Shown here: one piece after another, positions 27,059 through 35,864 of the stretch | Numbering within the stretch: the first letter of the stretch is position 1 | How the letters are laid out: every line of letters begins with the position of its first letter | Assembly: GCF_003458715.1 (NCBI RefSeq) | Contig: NZ_QRVI01000005.1 | Location: 47,386 to 111,385 of the forward strand | Origin: Eubacterium sp. AF22-8LB | Lineage (GTDB): Bacteria > Bacillota_I > Bacilli_A > Erysipelotrichales > Erysipelotrichaceae | Length of the DNA: 64,000 nucleotides | Direction: 5' to 3' | Notes under the pieces: generated by a model | What the model was told of the DNA's origin: nothing | The model's database searches: none | The model's input: the letters and a program-made list of their open reading frames with translations, nothing else | Made by a program: the position numbers and the translations under genes

Positions 27059-27628
27059 TTATTCACCAAAATAACGTTTTAATAATCCAGCAAATGCCTT
27101 ACCATGACGAGCTTCATCACGAGCCATTTCGTGTACTGTATCATGAATTGCATCTAAGTTTGCCTTTTTAGCACGAGTTGCTAAATCAACCTTACCTGCA
27201 GTAGCTCCATTTTCTGCTTCTACACGCATTTCAAGATTTCTCTTAGTTGAATCTGTAACAACTTCACCTAATAATTCAGCAAATTTTGCAGCATGTTCTG
27301 CTTCTTCCCAAGCTGCTTTTTCATAATACAATCCAACTTCTGGATATCCTTCTCTGTGAGCGACTCTAGCCATTGCCAAGTACATACCTACTTCTGAGCA
27401 TTCACCTTCAAAGTTAGCACGTAAGTCATTTTTAATGTCTTCAGCAACATCTTTTGCGACTCCTACTACGTGTTCAGCAGCCCAAGTCATTTCGTCTTCT
27501 ACTGGAACAAATTTTTCTTTTGGTTGTTTACAAGTTGGACATTTCCAATCTGCAGGAAGATCAGCGAATTTTACGCCTTCCTTTTCCTCATCATAAATGT
27601 GTCCACAAATTAAGCATCTATATTTCAT
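27059..27628 (-). CDS. Rubredoxin-first (reverse) rubrerythrin
   Basis: This protein is probably an NADH-linked hydrogen peroxide reductase protecting an anaerobe from oxygen. The rubredoxin domain comes first ([11 protein letters not shown] at residue 5 and CPTCKQ near 30), followed by the ferritin-like diiron domain ([38 protein letters not shown]). This order is the reverse of classical rubrerythrin and is known from clostridial peroxidases. The length of 189 is normal. Monocistronic. Confidence 0.95.
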   Translation of the reverse strand: MKYRCLICGHIYDEEKEGVKFADLPADWKCPTCKQPKEKFVPVEDEMTWAAEHVVGVAKDVAEDIKNDLRANFEGECSEVGMYLAMARVAHREGYPEVGLYYEKAAWEEAEHAAKFAELLGEVVTDSTKRNLEMRVEAENGATAGKVDLATRAKKANLDAIHDTVHEMARDEARHGKAFAGLLKRYFGE

Positions 27629-27724
27629 AAATAATCCTCCTCTTGAAATATATTATTTCCTCTTACGCATATACTATCGCATATTCATTTCAATATTTCA
27701 AAAGTATTGCTCAAGAAATTTTAA

Positions 27725-28573
27725 TTATAATTCAATCGTCAACATACGATCTTTTCCTGACATATCCTTATGTACAGTAATCGTTGCAGATTCAAAGTAT
27801 TCACGAGCTAAATTTGATAAAGCTTCACCTTGATCCCATCCCATTTCAAAGGCAAGAAAGGCTTTTTCATTCAATACAAGATGTGCTTTTTCAAATACAT
27901 CACGATAGAATTTTAATCCATCATTACCACCAAATAAAGCTACATGTGGTTCATAATCTACAACACTTCGTTCCATCTTTTCTTCACTTGGAATATATGG
28001 TGGGTTACAAACTAAAATATCACAATGTAAATCTCGATCAATAAATGGATCTAACATACTACCACAAATGAAGTTTACGTTTGCGCCTAGCTTTTCATTG
28101 TTTTTTTGTGCAACCACTAAAGCTTCTTTAGATATATCAGATGCGATTACATCCATTCTTGGTTCTTCAAGATTTAAAGTGATTCCAATTGCGCCTGATC
28201 CAGTTGCCACATCAAATACATTGACATGTTCTCTGTCTGAAAAATAATCATCAAATTTAGATAACACAAGTCCTACTAACTCTTCTGTTTCGGGTCTAGG
28301 AATTAAAACATCTTCATTCACAATAAAATCATAACCATAGAAGCATTCATATCCTAATACATATCCTAGTGGTTCTCCATTTTCCATTAGATGAATACCT
28401 TCTAAATAATCCGTCTGAATTTGTTCATCCGCCTCTTCATCCATAGAAATATATAGATTTACATCCTTTTGACGACATAATTCCACCATGTAAAGTTGAG
28501 CAGCCTGTTCACCTTGACCAGCTTTGTAAAGACGTTCTTTACCTTCATTGATCAATGAATGATATGTACTCAT
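27725..28573 (-). CDS. prmC: Release-factor glutamine methyltransferase
   Basis: PrmC methylates the glutamine of the GGQ motif in release factors, using SAM. The SAM-binding motif VFDVATGSGAIGITL is near residue 117 and the catalytic NPPY (LVCNPPYIPSEE) near 187. The N-terminal helical substrate domain includes VLIPRPETEELV. Length 282 is normal. Its start overlaps the stop of prfA, its substrate gene, as TAATG, a widely conserved pairing. Confidence 0.98.
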   Translation of the reverse strand: MSTYHSLINEGKERLYKAGQGEQAAQLYMVELCRQKDVNLYISMDEEADEQIQTDYLEGIHLMENGEPLGYVLGYECFYGYDFIVNEDVLIPRPETEELVGLVLSKFDDYFSDREHVNVFDVATGSGAIGITLNLEEPRMDVIASDISKEALVVAQKNNEKLGANVNFICGSMLDPFIDRDLHCDILVCNPPYIPSEEKMERSVVDYEPHVALFGGNDGLKFYRDVFEKAHLVLNEKAFLAFEMGWDQGEALSNLAREYFESATITVHKDMSGKDRMLTIEL

Positions 28574-29649
28574 TATTCTTTTTCTCCAGCAATTTTTGCC
28601 TGTTGATCTGCAAGCTGTAATGCAGCCATCAAATCATCTAAACGACCATCCATAATACGATCTAACTGATTCACTGTATATCCAATACGGTGGTCTGTTA
28701 CACGGTTTTGAGGATAGTTGTATGTACGAATCTTTTCTGCACGATCTCCCGTACCAATCTTTGTACGACGTTCTTTTTCATTCTTTTGATCCAATTCACG
28801 TTGTCTTTCTTCATATACACGTGCACGAATTGTCATTAATGCAGTTGCACGGTTTTCATGTTGACTACGACCATCCTGACACTTAACTACAATACCTGTA
28901 GGTTTGTGGACAATACGAACCGCTGAATCGGTTTTATTGATGTGCTGTCCTCCAGCTCCACTTGAACGCATTGTTTCGATTTCTAAATCGTTCATATCAA
29001 TATCGAAATCTTCGGCTTCAACTTCTGGCATACACAACACAGTAGCTGTAGAAGTGTGGATACGACCTTGTGATTCTGTCTTTGGCACACGTTGTACACG
29101 GTGAGATCCAGATTCGAACTTCAAAGTTCCATAAGCACCTTCTCCATTGACTTTAAATGAAACTAATGAGAATCCTCCAGCTTCACTATCTTCAGTTTCG
29201 ATAACTTCTGTTCTCCAGCCTTTTGCCTCAGCATATTTTGAATACATTCTGAATAAGTCTCCGGCAAAGATATTTCCTTCGTCTCCACCAGCGGCTCCAC
29301 GAATTTCTAGAATCGCATTGTGTGAATCATTAGGATCCTTTGGTACCAAAAGCAATTCTAAACGATCTAAATACTCTTGGATTTTTGGTTCTAACTCTTC
29401 CACTTCCATTTGTGCCATTTCACGAATTTCTTTATCTTCTTCTTTAGAAAGGACTTTTGCCTCTTCTAATTCTTCAGTTGCCTTTTTATATTCTTCGTAT
29501 GTTTCGACAATAGGCGTTAACTCATTTTGTTCACGACCCAATTTTGCCATGGTCTTACGATCTGATACTACATCACTTTGCATCATTAAATCATTGATTT
29601 CGCGATAACGTTCAACCATTTTTTCTAAACGCTCATCCATTTTTGCCAT
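28573..29649 (-). CDS. prfA: Peptide chain release factor 1
   Basis: RF1 releases peptides at UAA and UAG. The GGQ motif is seen in SSGAGGQHINKTDSA near residue 225, and the codon-recognition PxT-type tripeptide region lies near VPKTESQGRIHTST. ATG 29649 is used because AAAGGAAG is about 7 bases upstream; an ATG at 29670 would place the binding site inside the gene. About 358 residues, as expected. Co-transcribed with prmC. Confidence 0.97.
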   Translation of the reverse strand: MAKMDERLEKMVERYREINDLMMQSDVVSDRKTMAKLGREQNELTPIVETYEEYKKATEELEEAKVLSKEEDKEIREMAQMEVEELEPKIQEYLDRLELLLVPKDPNDSHNAILEIRGAAGGDEGNIFAGDLFRMYSKYAEAKGWRTEVIETEDSEAGGFSLVSFKVNGEGAYGTLKFESGSHRVQRVPKTESQGRIHTSTATVLCMPEVEAEDFDIDMNDLEIETMRSSGAGGQHINKTDSAVRIVHKPTGIVVKCQDGRSQHENRATALMTIRARVYEERQRELDQKNEKERRTKIGTGDRAEKIRTYNYPQNRVTDHRIGYTVNQLDRIMDGRLDDLMAALQLADQQAKIAGEKE

Positions 29650-29814
29650 AAATATACTTCCTTTCTCCATATTCTTTATATCTTGAGTGTTTTGCCACTT
29701 AAAAAACGCTTTATTTTAGCGATATACCCCATCTATTTTAATATAAAGTACACTTATTGTCGATGGAAATTGTCCTATTACGCAATTTTTGAAGATAAGA
29801 GTATAATATAAGGT

Positions 29815-31239
29815 ATGAAACAGAAAAGAAAAGTTAAAAAGATTCCATTTACTATGGTCTTAATATTGCTCATTCTCGTATTTGTAGTCATCCCCTTCAC
29901 CATTTTAAAAATCACTGAAGACGGACAATACTATGTAGAAGATTTAAGTACAAGTGAAGTACAAGCTTCCTATAAACATTATATCTTCGCATCTTTTAAG
30001 ATGGATACAATTGATTCTAAGTATGTTTGTATAAAAGATGAAAACGGAAAAATCTTACGGCTTCAATCTGGTATCGTTAATTTAAAGACGAAAGACATAA
30101 CTGAAAATACAGAATACACAACAGATACAGATGAAACTGGATATGTAAATGGCAATTATGGAGCTGATGCTCAATATTTAGGCACAAGCTTTAATGGAAA
30201 AGAAGTACACTTCAAAATCAGTGGTGTGCAGGCATGGACAGATATCAACAATGTTGAATTATGCTTTTATAATGATTCCTACACTTTATCTACCTATTCC
30301 GTATATAATAGCTCCCTCATTCATACGATTTCGACAGATATTGTACATGGAGGTGTAAATTCTATATCGATTGGTCCTGCTCCAAAATTTCTAAAAAAAG
30401 ACACCATCTACTATTCATATGATGGACATTATTTCTATTCGAGCTTTAAAGATTTAATAGAAGATAAGAAAATAAATGAAGAGCCTTATTACAATTATTA
30501 TCAATACACACCTCATAGAACTACATCGTATTTAAACAATATAGTCTACAATGATTTTTTATCTGAATATGGAATCAACAAAACAGCAGAAACCTATCCT
30601 TGTATGGATAATGAATCTGTACTCTATAATCAAGCTAATGTCTTCTTAACAACACAAAAAAATTATTCAATCAATGCTTCCATGATGTTTGCGCTAGCCT
30701 TAAATGAAAGTGGGTTTGGACAAAGTCAATATGCGATTGAATACAATAACTTATTTGGGCATGCTGCCATAGACGAAAACCCAGACAATGCCAACCTATA
30801 CAATTCTTTAGCAGATTGTATTCAACAGCATGCCTATAATTATTTACAAAAAGGTTACTTAAATCCAGAAGATTCTAGATACCACGGCTCTTGGTTTGGA
30901 GATAAGGCAAGTGGTATCAATGTCGATTATGCATCTGATCCATACTGGGGAGAAAAAGCGGCTAGTTTCTACTATCGCTTAGATAAAAATAGTATAGATA
31001 AAGAAAAGAATCCAATTAGAACAGTTCAACTATCTAAGGATTTAAAAGTTTATGCTCCAAATAAAAAAGATGTTCTTTATTCCTATAAAAAAGGCAATAT
31101 CATATCTATTCATATATTAAAGGATGAGCATGGATACTATAAAATATCAAGTGAAGCTCCAGTAAAAAAGAATCATTTAGAGATAGATTCTAAATACAAA
31201 AATAGCTATGCATATATTAAGAAATCAAATTTTAAATAA
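29815..31239 (+). CDS. Membrane-anchored glucosaminidase (GH73-like)
   Basis: A basic N-terminus and one hydrophobic segment (residues 14-35) act as a signal anchor. A beta-rich region of about 230 residues is followed by a glucosaminidase domain (near 290: ASMMFALALNESGFGQSQYA, NNLFGHAA), in which the glutamate of NESGFG is the likely catalytic acid, and then a C-terminal SH3-like segment. It probably cleaves peptidoglycan glycan strands. The only -10 seen (TATAAT, 29802-29807) lies 7 bases before the ATG, so the message may be leaderless. Its 3' end overlaps a MATE remnant. Confidence 0.88.
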   Translation: MKQKRKVKKIPFTMVLILLILVFVVIPFTILKITEDGQYYVEDLSTSEVQASYKHYIFASFKMDTIDSKYVCIKDENGKILRLQSGIVNLKTKDITENTEYTTDTDETGYVNGNYGADAQYLGTSFNGKEVHFKISGVQAWTDINNVELCFYNDSYTLSTYSVYNSSLIHTISTDIVHGGVNSISIGPAPKFLKKDTIYYSYDGHYFYSSFKDLIEDKKINEEPYYNYYQYTPHRTTSYLNNIVYNDFLSEYGINKTAETYPCMDNESVLYNQANVFLTTQKNYSINASMMFALALNESGFGQSQYAIEYNNLFGHAAIDENPDNANLYNSLADCIQQHAYNYLQKGYLNPEDSRYHGSWFGDKASGINVDYASDPYWGEKAASFYYRLDKNSIDKEKNPIRTVQLSKDLKVYAPNKKDVLYSYKKGNIISIHILKDEHGYYKISSEAPVKKNHLEIDSKYKNSYAYIKKSNFK

Positions 31240-31438
31240 ACAATCCAACTCCATTTGTGAGTCCAAAAATGGCTAAATTATAGATTAAGAAGAACTTATT
31301 AGCAACAGTTATGGCACTGATCGCATTCTCTGAAATTCCCCCAACCATAATCGTATCCGTAATAGCAAATAGATTGACTAATAATTGTTGAATCACAACT
31401 GGGATTGCTAAACCAATAAATGATTTATCTTTTTTCAT
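31232..31438 (-). pseudogene. Truncated MATE efflux transporter (N-terminus only)
   Basis: The frame encodes the first 68 or so residues of a MATE transporter: FIGLAIPVVIQQLLVNLFAI, then DTIMVGGISENAISAI and LTNGVGLFI. It stops within the last codons of the convergent glucosaminidase gene. Intact MATE proteins are about 450 residues. A good GAGGGGG site precedes the ATG, so it may still be translated. The break point at about 31236 looks like a deletion or replacement joint. Confidence 0.82.
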
Positions 31439-31467
31439 CTGCATCCCCCTCTTTGTTTCTATGAACC

Positions 31468-31573
31468 AAATATAAGAACTTACTTTTATTTTTCTTGATA
31501 TCTTATAGATAAGTAGTTAAAAATATAAGAACTTACTTTTATTTTTCTTGATATCTTATAGATAAGTAGTTAA
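31468..31573. repeat. Perfect tandem duplication of a 53-bp unit
   Basis: Bases 31468-31520 are repeated exactly at 31521-31573. Each unit contains a CTTAT-AG-ATAAG inverted repeat. The array lies directly upstream of the truncated MATE gene, in what would be its promoter region. Confidence 0.95.
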
Positions 31574-31635
31574 AGAGGTTTTGCCAACAAAATGTATCAG
31601 CAGACCAGGAACACCTTAAATCACTATATGAATTC

Positions 31636-31674
31636 CTTCTAAAAAAAGCCCATATCAAAATTTTCAGGGCTTTT
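31636..31674 (-). terminator. Intrinsic terminator of the FrlB-like gene
   Basis: An AAAAGCCC / GGGCTTTT stem followed by a T7 run on the minus strand, about 60 bases past the stop codon. Confidence 0.75.
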
Positions 31675-31729
31675 GTTCTACAATTATACATTCCATATTT
31701 TAGCTTTTTTATACCACTAAATCCTTTTT

Positions 31730-32761
31730 TTAATAATCAAATTGATGATAGTAACGACGATATTCTAAATTATGTTTTGTGTAAACTTCATAGTGTTTTG
31801 CTAATCTTTCAGTCAATAAAGCCGTTACGATCCAAGGAATGACAAATGGTCTAAATTCTGAATCTACATCTAATGCAAATTCCTGTGTATCTAACACTGT
31901 GTATTCTGCATTAATTTTTTTACAGAAATCTTCTACACGTGTATCTTGTTTACGGAATTCATCTTCTCCCTTAACAATAAATACAGGCACATCCTTTTCA
32001 ACCAATTCTAAAGTTCCATGGAAGAATTGTGCACTTGTAACTGGACGTATTCTTACCCATTGCATCTCTTCTAGAATACACATTGCGAATAATAGTGTTT
32101 CACCCCATAGCGCACCTGACCCTGTAAAAATTGTGTATGGTTTATTGTAGAACGTTTTTGCGATTTCATCCGCCTTAGGCTCATATACTTTACGGATATC
32201 CACTAAATTTTTGAAGATTGTTTTGATTTGATCCGCAAATTTAGTGTAATTAGGGAAGAATCCTTTTTTATTCAACAAGCTATAAATCAAGAAAGATTGT
32301 AATACATAAGAATATTCACATTGTCCTGTTGTTACTTTAGCTTCAATAACAGTTGTACATAATCTTCCTACTGGACAATCCTTTTTTGTGAATCCTACAA
32401 TATGAGCTCCTGTTTTTTGAATCCATTCTAACGCTTCAACAATTTCAACCGTAGTACCACTTGCACTAGCCGTAATAACAAGAGAATCTTTTGTAAGATT
32501 TTTTGGATGCACTGTATTCGCGTCTGCTGCATTGATTGCATATAATTCGATATCTGAGTATTTCTTAACTAAATAATCAAATTGAGCGAATTCAAATTCG
32601 GTACCACCAATACCCAACAAGAAGATATTACTATATCCTGCTTTATCAATTGCATCTGCAATTGCCTCTACTTCTGCTCTTTGAGCGTAAACTGCATCGC
32701 CTTCTTTTAGATACTGTTCCTCATTAAATTTAATTAATTCAATTTTTTCACTGACTGCCAT
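31730..32761 (-). CDS. FrlB-family SIS-domain sugar-phosphate deglycase/isomerase
   Basis: Two SIS domains are seen (IFLLGIGGTEFEF and VITASASGTTVEIVEAL in the first; IFTGSGALWGETLLFAMCI in the second). The segment MCILEEMQWVRIRPVTSAQF with FHG, and the C-terminal EYRRYYHQFDY, resemble fructoselysine-6-phosphate deglycase FrlB. Such enzymes split phosphorylated Amadori products into glucose-6-phosphate and an amino acid. No matching PTS or kinase lies nearby, so the substrate is inferred only. 343 residues. Confidence 0.85.
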   Translation of the reverse strand: MAVSEKIELIKFNEEQYLKEGDAVYAQRAEVEAIADAIDKAGYSNIFLLGIGGTEFEFAQFDYLVKKYSDIELYAINAADANTVHPKNLTKDSLVITASASGTTVEIVEALEWIQKTGAHIVGFTKKDCPVGRLCTTVIEAKVTTGQCEYSYVLQSFLIYSLLNKKGFFPNYTKFADQIKTIFKNLVDIRKVYEPKADEIAKTFYNKPYTIFTGSGALWGETLLFAMCILEEMQWVRIRPVTSAQFFHGTLELVEKDVPVFIVKGEDEFRKQDTRVEDFCKKINAEYTVLDTQEFALDVDSEFRPFVIPWIVTALLTERLAKHYEVYTKHNLEYRRYYHQFDY

Positions 32762-32842
32762 TTGTCTTACCTCCTGATGTTTTGAAATATGAAATACAGA
32801 ATATAAACAAGTGGTTTCTTATATATTCCACTTTACATATTT

Positions 32843-32851
32843 AATATACCA
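32843..32851 (-). promoter_or_regulatory. Extended -10 promoter of the FrlB-like gene
   Basis: TGGTATATT on the minus strand fits an extended -10 about 85 bases upstream of the start codon. A second TGGTATAAA lies at 32887-32895. Confidence 0.45.
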
Positions 32852-32905
32852 GAATTCAAGTATAAATGCAACCACTTTATTATATTTTTATACCAATATT
32901 TTTAC

Positions 32906-32936
32906 TTATAAAAAAGACTGTAACTCTCCGTTACAG
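32906..32936 (-). terminator. Intrinsic terminator of the second SIS gene
   Basis: A CTGTAAC / GTTACAG stem with a 5-base loop followed by TCTTTTTT on the minus strand, just after the stop. Confidence 0.9.
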
Positions 32937-32950
32937 CCTCTTACCTATTT

Positions 32951-34063
32951 CTAAAGCTTATCATATCCCTCTTTATATTTTGAACTTTTGATTTTAATAA
33001 CCGTATCTTCCACTACCTTTGCCAATGGATGATATTGCCATTTATTTAAATCTGTAGTTATCTTATAAGCTAAATATTCAAACACTACCACCTTATAAAG
33101 CATCGATACATCTTCACATGTTAAATCGTCAATTCGAAGCACATGATCTCCCTGTATTCTTTCACTATTTGATATAATAAAGCAACGATCTGTAACTGTA
33201 CTATATCCTTCATAAATATCTAACAAGCGATCACTAGTTTCATCCTCATTATCAATAAAAAATAATGTGTAATTTGGAGTTAGCTGAAAGTTTGGTCCAT
33301 GTAAAAACTCTTCTAATTCATATGCTACAGAAACAACCTGAATTGTTTCACTAAATTTCAGCGCTCCTTCTAAAGCCGTACCAAAATTTGGTCCCATACC
33401 TACTACATAACAGTTTTGCATAGAAAGAAGATTTCGTTTATTCAACTCATAGAAATCTTTGACCTTCCCCTGAACATCTTCATGACATTGTGCTGCTTTA
33501 TTTAACTCTTCTAAATAATATGTATATTTTTCTTCTGTAAGTGTTTTTCCTCTAGCTACATTTAATGCGAATAACATAAAATATAGAACTAGTCCAACCA
33601 TGCCTAATGTAACATAGCCCACTGTCTCAATACCAATTCCATAATCAACAACCACATCACAAATGCCATCACCAAAATCGCTATTCACATTAGATGTAAT
33701 TCCGATTGCACGATGTCCCATCGCCTTTAATTTTTTTAATGCTGAAATTGAATTTGTTGAACATCCACTTTGACTCACCACCACAACAAAGGGATTTCCA
33801 TAAAGTTCACTTTCATAATGTTCAAATGTAAAAGGAGTAATAACATCTACATTCATTTTCGTTATCTTTTTTAGGAATGGACGTGCTCCCATACTCGCAT
33901 TATAGCTTGATCCACTCGCTATAATTAAAATTGAATCAAAATGATCCCTGTTAAATTCATCAACTAACACTTTCGTTAATTCTTCATTTTTTTGAACATT
34001 TTTTCGAATCATATCAGGTGTTAATTCAATATAATCCTGCATTGTCTTTTTTTTCTTTTCCAT
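32951..34063 (-). CDS. SIS-domain sugar-phosphate protein (GlmS/GfrE-like)
   Basis: The 370-residue protein has two SIS folds: ILIIASGSSYNASMGARPFL near residue 45 with VVVVSQSGCSTNSISAL near 93, then CYVVGMGPNFGTALEGALKF near 210. The ELEEFLHGP segment near 245 is shared with GlmS-type isomerases and glucoselysine-6-phosphate deglycases. There is no glutaminase domain. With the FrlB-like gene it suggests use of amino-sugar or Amadori compounds, controlled by the two GntR regulators next door. The substrate is unknown. Confidence 0.82.
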   Translation of the reverse strand: MEKKKKTMQDYIELTPDMIRKNVQKNEELTKVLVDEFNRDHFDSILIIASGSSYNASMGARPFLKKITKMNVDVITPFTFEHYESELYGNPFVVVVSQSGCSTNSISALKKLKAMGHRAIGITSNVNSDFGDGICDVVVDYGIGIETVGYVTLGMVGLVLYFMLFALNVARGKTLTEEKYTYYLEELNKAAQCHEDVQGKVKDFYELNKRNLLSMQNCYVVGMGPNFGTALEGALKFSETIQVVSVAYELEEFLHGPNFQLTPNYTLFFIDNEDETSDRLLDIYEGYSTVTDRCFIISNSERIQGDHVLRIDDLTCEDVSMLYKVVVFEYLAYKITTDLNKWQYHPLAKVVEDTVIKIKSSKYKEGYDKL

Positions 34064-34106
34064 TTTTCCTCCTTACCGTTTATATTGCATACCATATTTC
34101 TTTTTT

Positions 34107-34115
34107 ACTATACCA
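34107..34115 (-). promoter_or_regulatory. Extended -10 promoter of the second SIS gene
   Basis: TGGTATAGT on the minus strand, about 45 bases upstream of the start; no clear -35. Confidence 0.45.
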
Positions 34116-34123
34116 CTTATTAA

Positions 34124-34149
34124 AGACAAAAAAAGCACATTTGTGCTTA
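34124..34149 (-). terminator. Intrinsic terminator of the GntR pair
   Basis: An AAGCACA / TGTGCTT stem followed by a T7 run on the minus strand, overlapping the stop codon at 34147. Confidence 0.85.
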
Positions 34150-34887
34150 TTTCGATTCTATTGCGAATGTATAAATTCCATATTCACATTTCAAAAAGGT
34201 TTTTGTGAATTCTACAATGTTATTATCTGCATCTCTACCAATGTGTTCCATCGCGTATACAAAATCATCATCTTGTAAATCCATCACTTTTTTAAATGGA
34301 CGTCTAGGTTTTTCTACAATCATTTTTTGTTCAAATTGAACAGGACAATGACCCAATGTATCCATATATGCATATAGACTCGCATTTTTGAAATTATGCT
34401 CATCAATTCCAGGAAAATATTTATAAGGTAAATAGCTAAATTCCAACGCCAAAATATTCCCTTCTATTTTACGCAATCTATGTAAGGCATATGCCGATTC
34501 TCCCGGTTCTAAGTCAAGCTTATATTCTATGTACTTACGTCCTGAAACAATTCCTTTTTCAAGAACATCAGATTCAACGGTATGACCACTTAACTTTAAG
34601 ATGGCACCTAAACTTGTACTCGATATTTCATTCGAACTATTTTTAAAATAATACATTCTTTGGTTATCTGACTTTGTTACATACACCCCTGTATTTTTTA
34701 CTTTGTAGAGAATCCCTTCTTCAACCAGCGCATTAATCGCATTTTTAACTGTATTTCGATTAATTTTATAAATCGCCGCCATTTCCCTTTCACTCGGTAT
34801 TTTTTCTCCTGGCAAGTATTCCCCATCTGCAATTCTTTGAAGAATCATCTCTTTAAGTTGTATATATAACGGAATTTTATAATCCAT
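34147..34887 (-). CDS. GntR-family regulator with UTRA domain (first)
   Basis: An N-terminal winged helix (ADGEYLPGEKIPSEREMAA, INRNTVKNAINALVEEGIL; residues 17-60) is joined to a UTRA ligand-binding domain (EYKLDLEPGESAYALHRLR to the end). HutC-type UTRA regulators usually sense sugar phosphates or related metabolites. It starts 9 bases after the other GntR gene and directly precedes the two SIS genes, so those genes are the likely targets. Confidence 0.93.
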   Translation of the reverse strand: MDYKIPLYIQLKEMILQRIADGEYLPGEKIPSEREMAAIYKINRNTVKNAINALVEEGILYKVKNTGVYVTKSDNQRMYYFKNSSNEISSTSLGAILKLSGHTVESDVLEKGIVSGRKYIEYKLDLEPGESAYALHRLRKIEGNILALEFSYLPYKYFPGIDEHNFKNASLYAYMDTLGHCPVQFEQKMIVEKPRRPFKKVMDLQDDDFVYAMEHIGRDADNNIVEFTKTFLKCEYGIYTFAIESK

Positions 34888-34896
34888 ATAAACCTC

Positions 34897-35601
34897 CTAA
34901 CATGCCACATATTCAAATGCACCTATTCTTGAATATGTCTCTGAAAATTCGACCAACTCACCATTCTGATCATACACAATTCCACTTTGTAGAACGACAT
35001 GATCTTCTGTAGTGAGACCTAAATCTGTACAATAATTTTCTTCTGCACGCACTACGATAATATTTTGAATACTCTTTTTTAAGATAATTCCATACTCACT
35101 TTCTAAAATTTCATAAAGCGATCTATTTTCTAAATTAAATTTATCTAGATTAGGCGTTGTATATTTCGGAATAAATGAATAATCCATACTGACTGGTTTA
35201 TCATCGATAATTCGAAGTCGCTTAATTTCATACAACCTTGTTCCTAGTGGAAGCTTCATTTCACTATATAAATATTTATCAATTTCTCTTTCCACAAATT
35301 TAATTATTTTCGTTTCCATTTTATGATTAGAAGTCTGAATCTCACTTGTTGTAGAAACAATGTTATCGGCCGATTTTTGAATTCGATTATTCGCAACATA
35401 ATATCCATTTCTTGGTATTGAATATATTAATCCTTCTTCCTCTAACATTTGTAAACCGGATCTTAATGTCAATCTTTGCACATTAAAACGCTCACATAAT
35501 TCTCTTTCACTAGGAAGTTTATCCCCTATACTCAATGTACCATCTTCAATCATACACTTAACTTCATCCGCAACAATTAAGTCTAACGTCATTAATTTCA
35601 T
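34897..35601 (-). CDS. GntR-family regulator with UTRA domain (second)
   Basis: This is a winged-helix domain (IGDKLPSERELCERFNVQRL, residues 23-42) plus a UTRA domain (YSEMKLPLGTRLYEIKRLR, SMDYSFIPKY). It is a paralogue of the neighbouring GntR gene rather than a copy. GAAGGAAG precedes the ATG. A strong extended -10 (TGGTATAAT, 35644-35652) lies between this gene and the terminator of the upstream small RNA, so it has its own promoter. Confidence 0.93.
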   Translation of the reverse strand: MKLMTLDLIVADEVKCMIEDGTLSIGDKLPSERELCERFNVQRLTLRSGLQMLEEEGLIYSIPRNGYYVANNRIQKSADNIVSTTSEIQTSNHKMETKIIKFVEREIDKYLYSEMKLPLGTRLYEIKRLRIIDDKPVSMDYSFIPKYTTPNLDKFNLENRSLYEILESEYGIILKKSIQNIIVVRAEENYCTDLGLTTEDHVVLQSGIVYDQNGELVEFSETYSRIGAFEYVAC

Positions 35602-35643
35602 TATTATTCTTCCTTCTTATCCAAACAACCATTTTTCGATATG

Positions 35644-35652
35644 ATTATACCA
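35644..35652 (-). promoter_or_regulatory. Extended -10 promoter of the GntR pair
   Basis: TGGTATAAT on the minus strand, about 43 bases upstream of the GntR start and downstream of the small RNA terminator. Confidence 0.6.
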
Positions 35653-35674
35653 TATATTTTTCACCTAAAACGAC

Positions 35675-35819
35675 AAGAAAACCATTCTAGTGTTGGCATC
35701 TAGAATGGCTTCTTTTTTTGTTTATTATTTTTAGGAGAGAGATATGAATATTGGTTTATTTTCTATATTCATTTGTCTTATCTTTAAGACATCTATAGAA
35801 TAACATTCCATGTTGTCAT
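35675..35819 (-). ncRNA. Candidate small regulatory RNA, copy A
   Basis: Read on the minus strand: a TATACT -10 (35826-35831); a hairpin with 7-bp arms TGTCTTA (35785-35791) and TAAGACA (35774-35780) closed by AAGA; a second hairpin ATGAATAT/ATATTCAT; an unpaired C-rich tract TCTCTCTCCT (35733-35742); an A-rich linker; and a terminator stem CCATTCTAG/CTAGAATGG (35682-35708) with a T-rich tail. Copy B at 57452 shares 99 identical bases and has a compensatory change in the first hairpin. The 5' end is approximate. No known RNA family was recognised. Confidence 0.7.
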
Positions 35820-35864
35820 AAATTTAGTATAACTTTGGTAAATATTGTGAAAATCAAACCAATT

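Noticed and set aside
32843..35652. Repeated TGGTATA motif upstream of the SIS and GntR genes as a shared GntR operator
   Set aside because: Each copy is simply explained as an extended -10 promoter (TG-N-TATAAT-like), and no common palindrome surrounds them.
35744..35803. A short hydrophobic peptide frame (MNIGLFSIFI...) with a good ribosome binding site on the strand opposite the small RNA, at both copies, suggesting a type I toxin
   Set aside because: The two copies differ by a one-base indel that changes the second half of the peptide, while the hairpin on the other strand keeps pairing, so RNA structure rather than peptide appears selected. It remains a weaker alternative.
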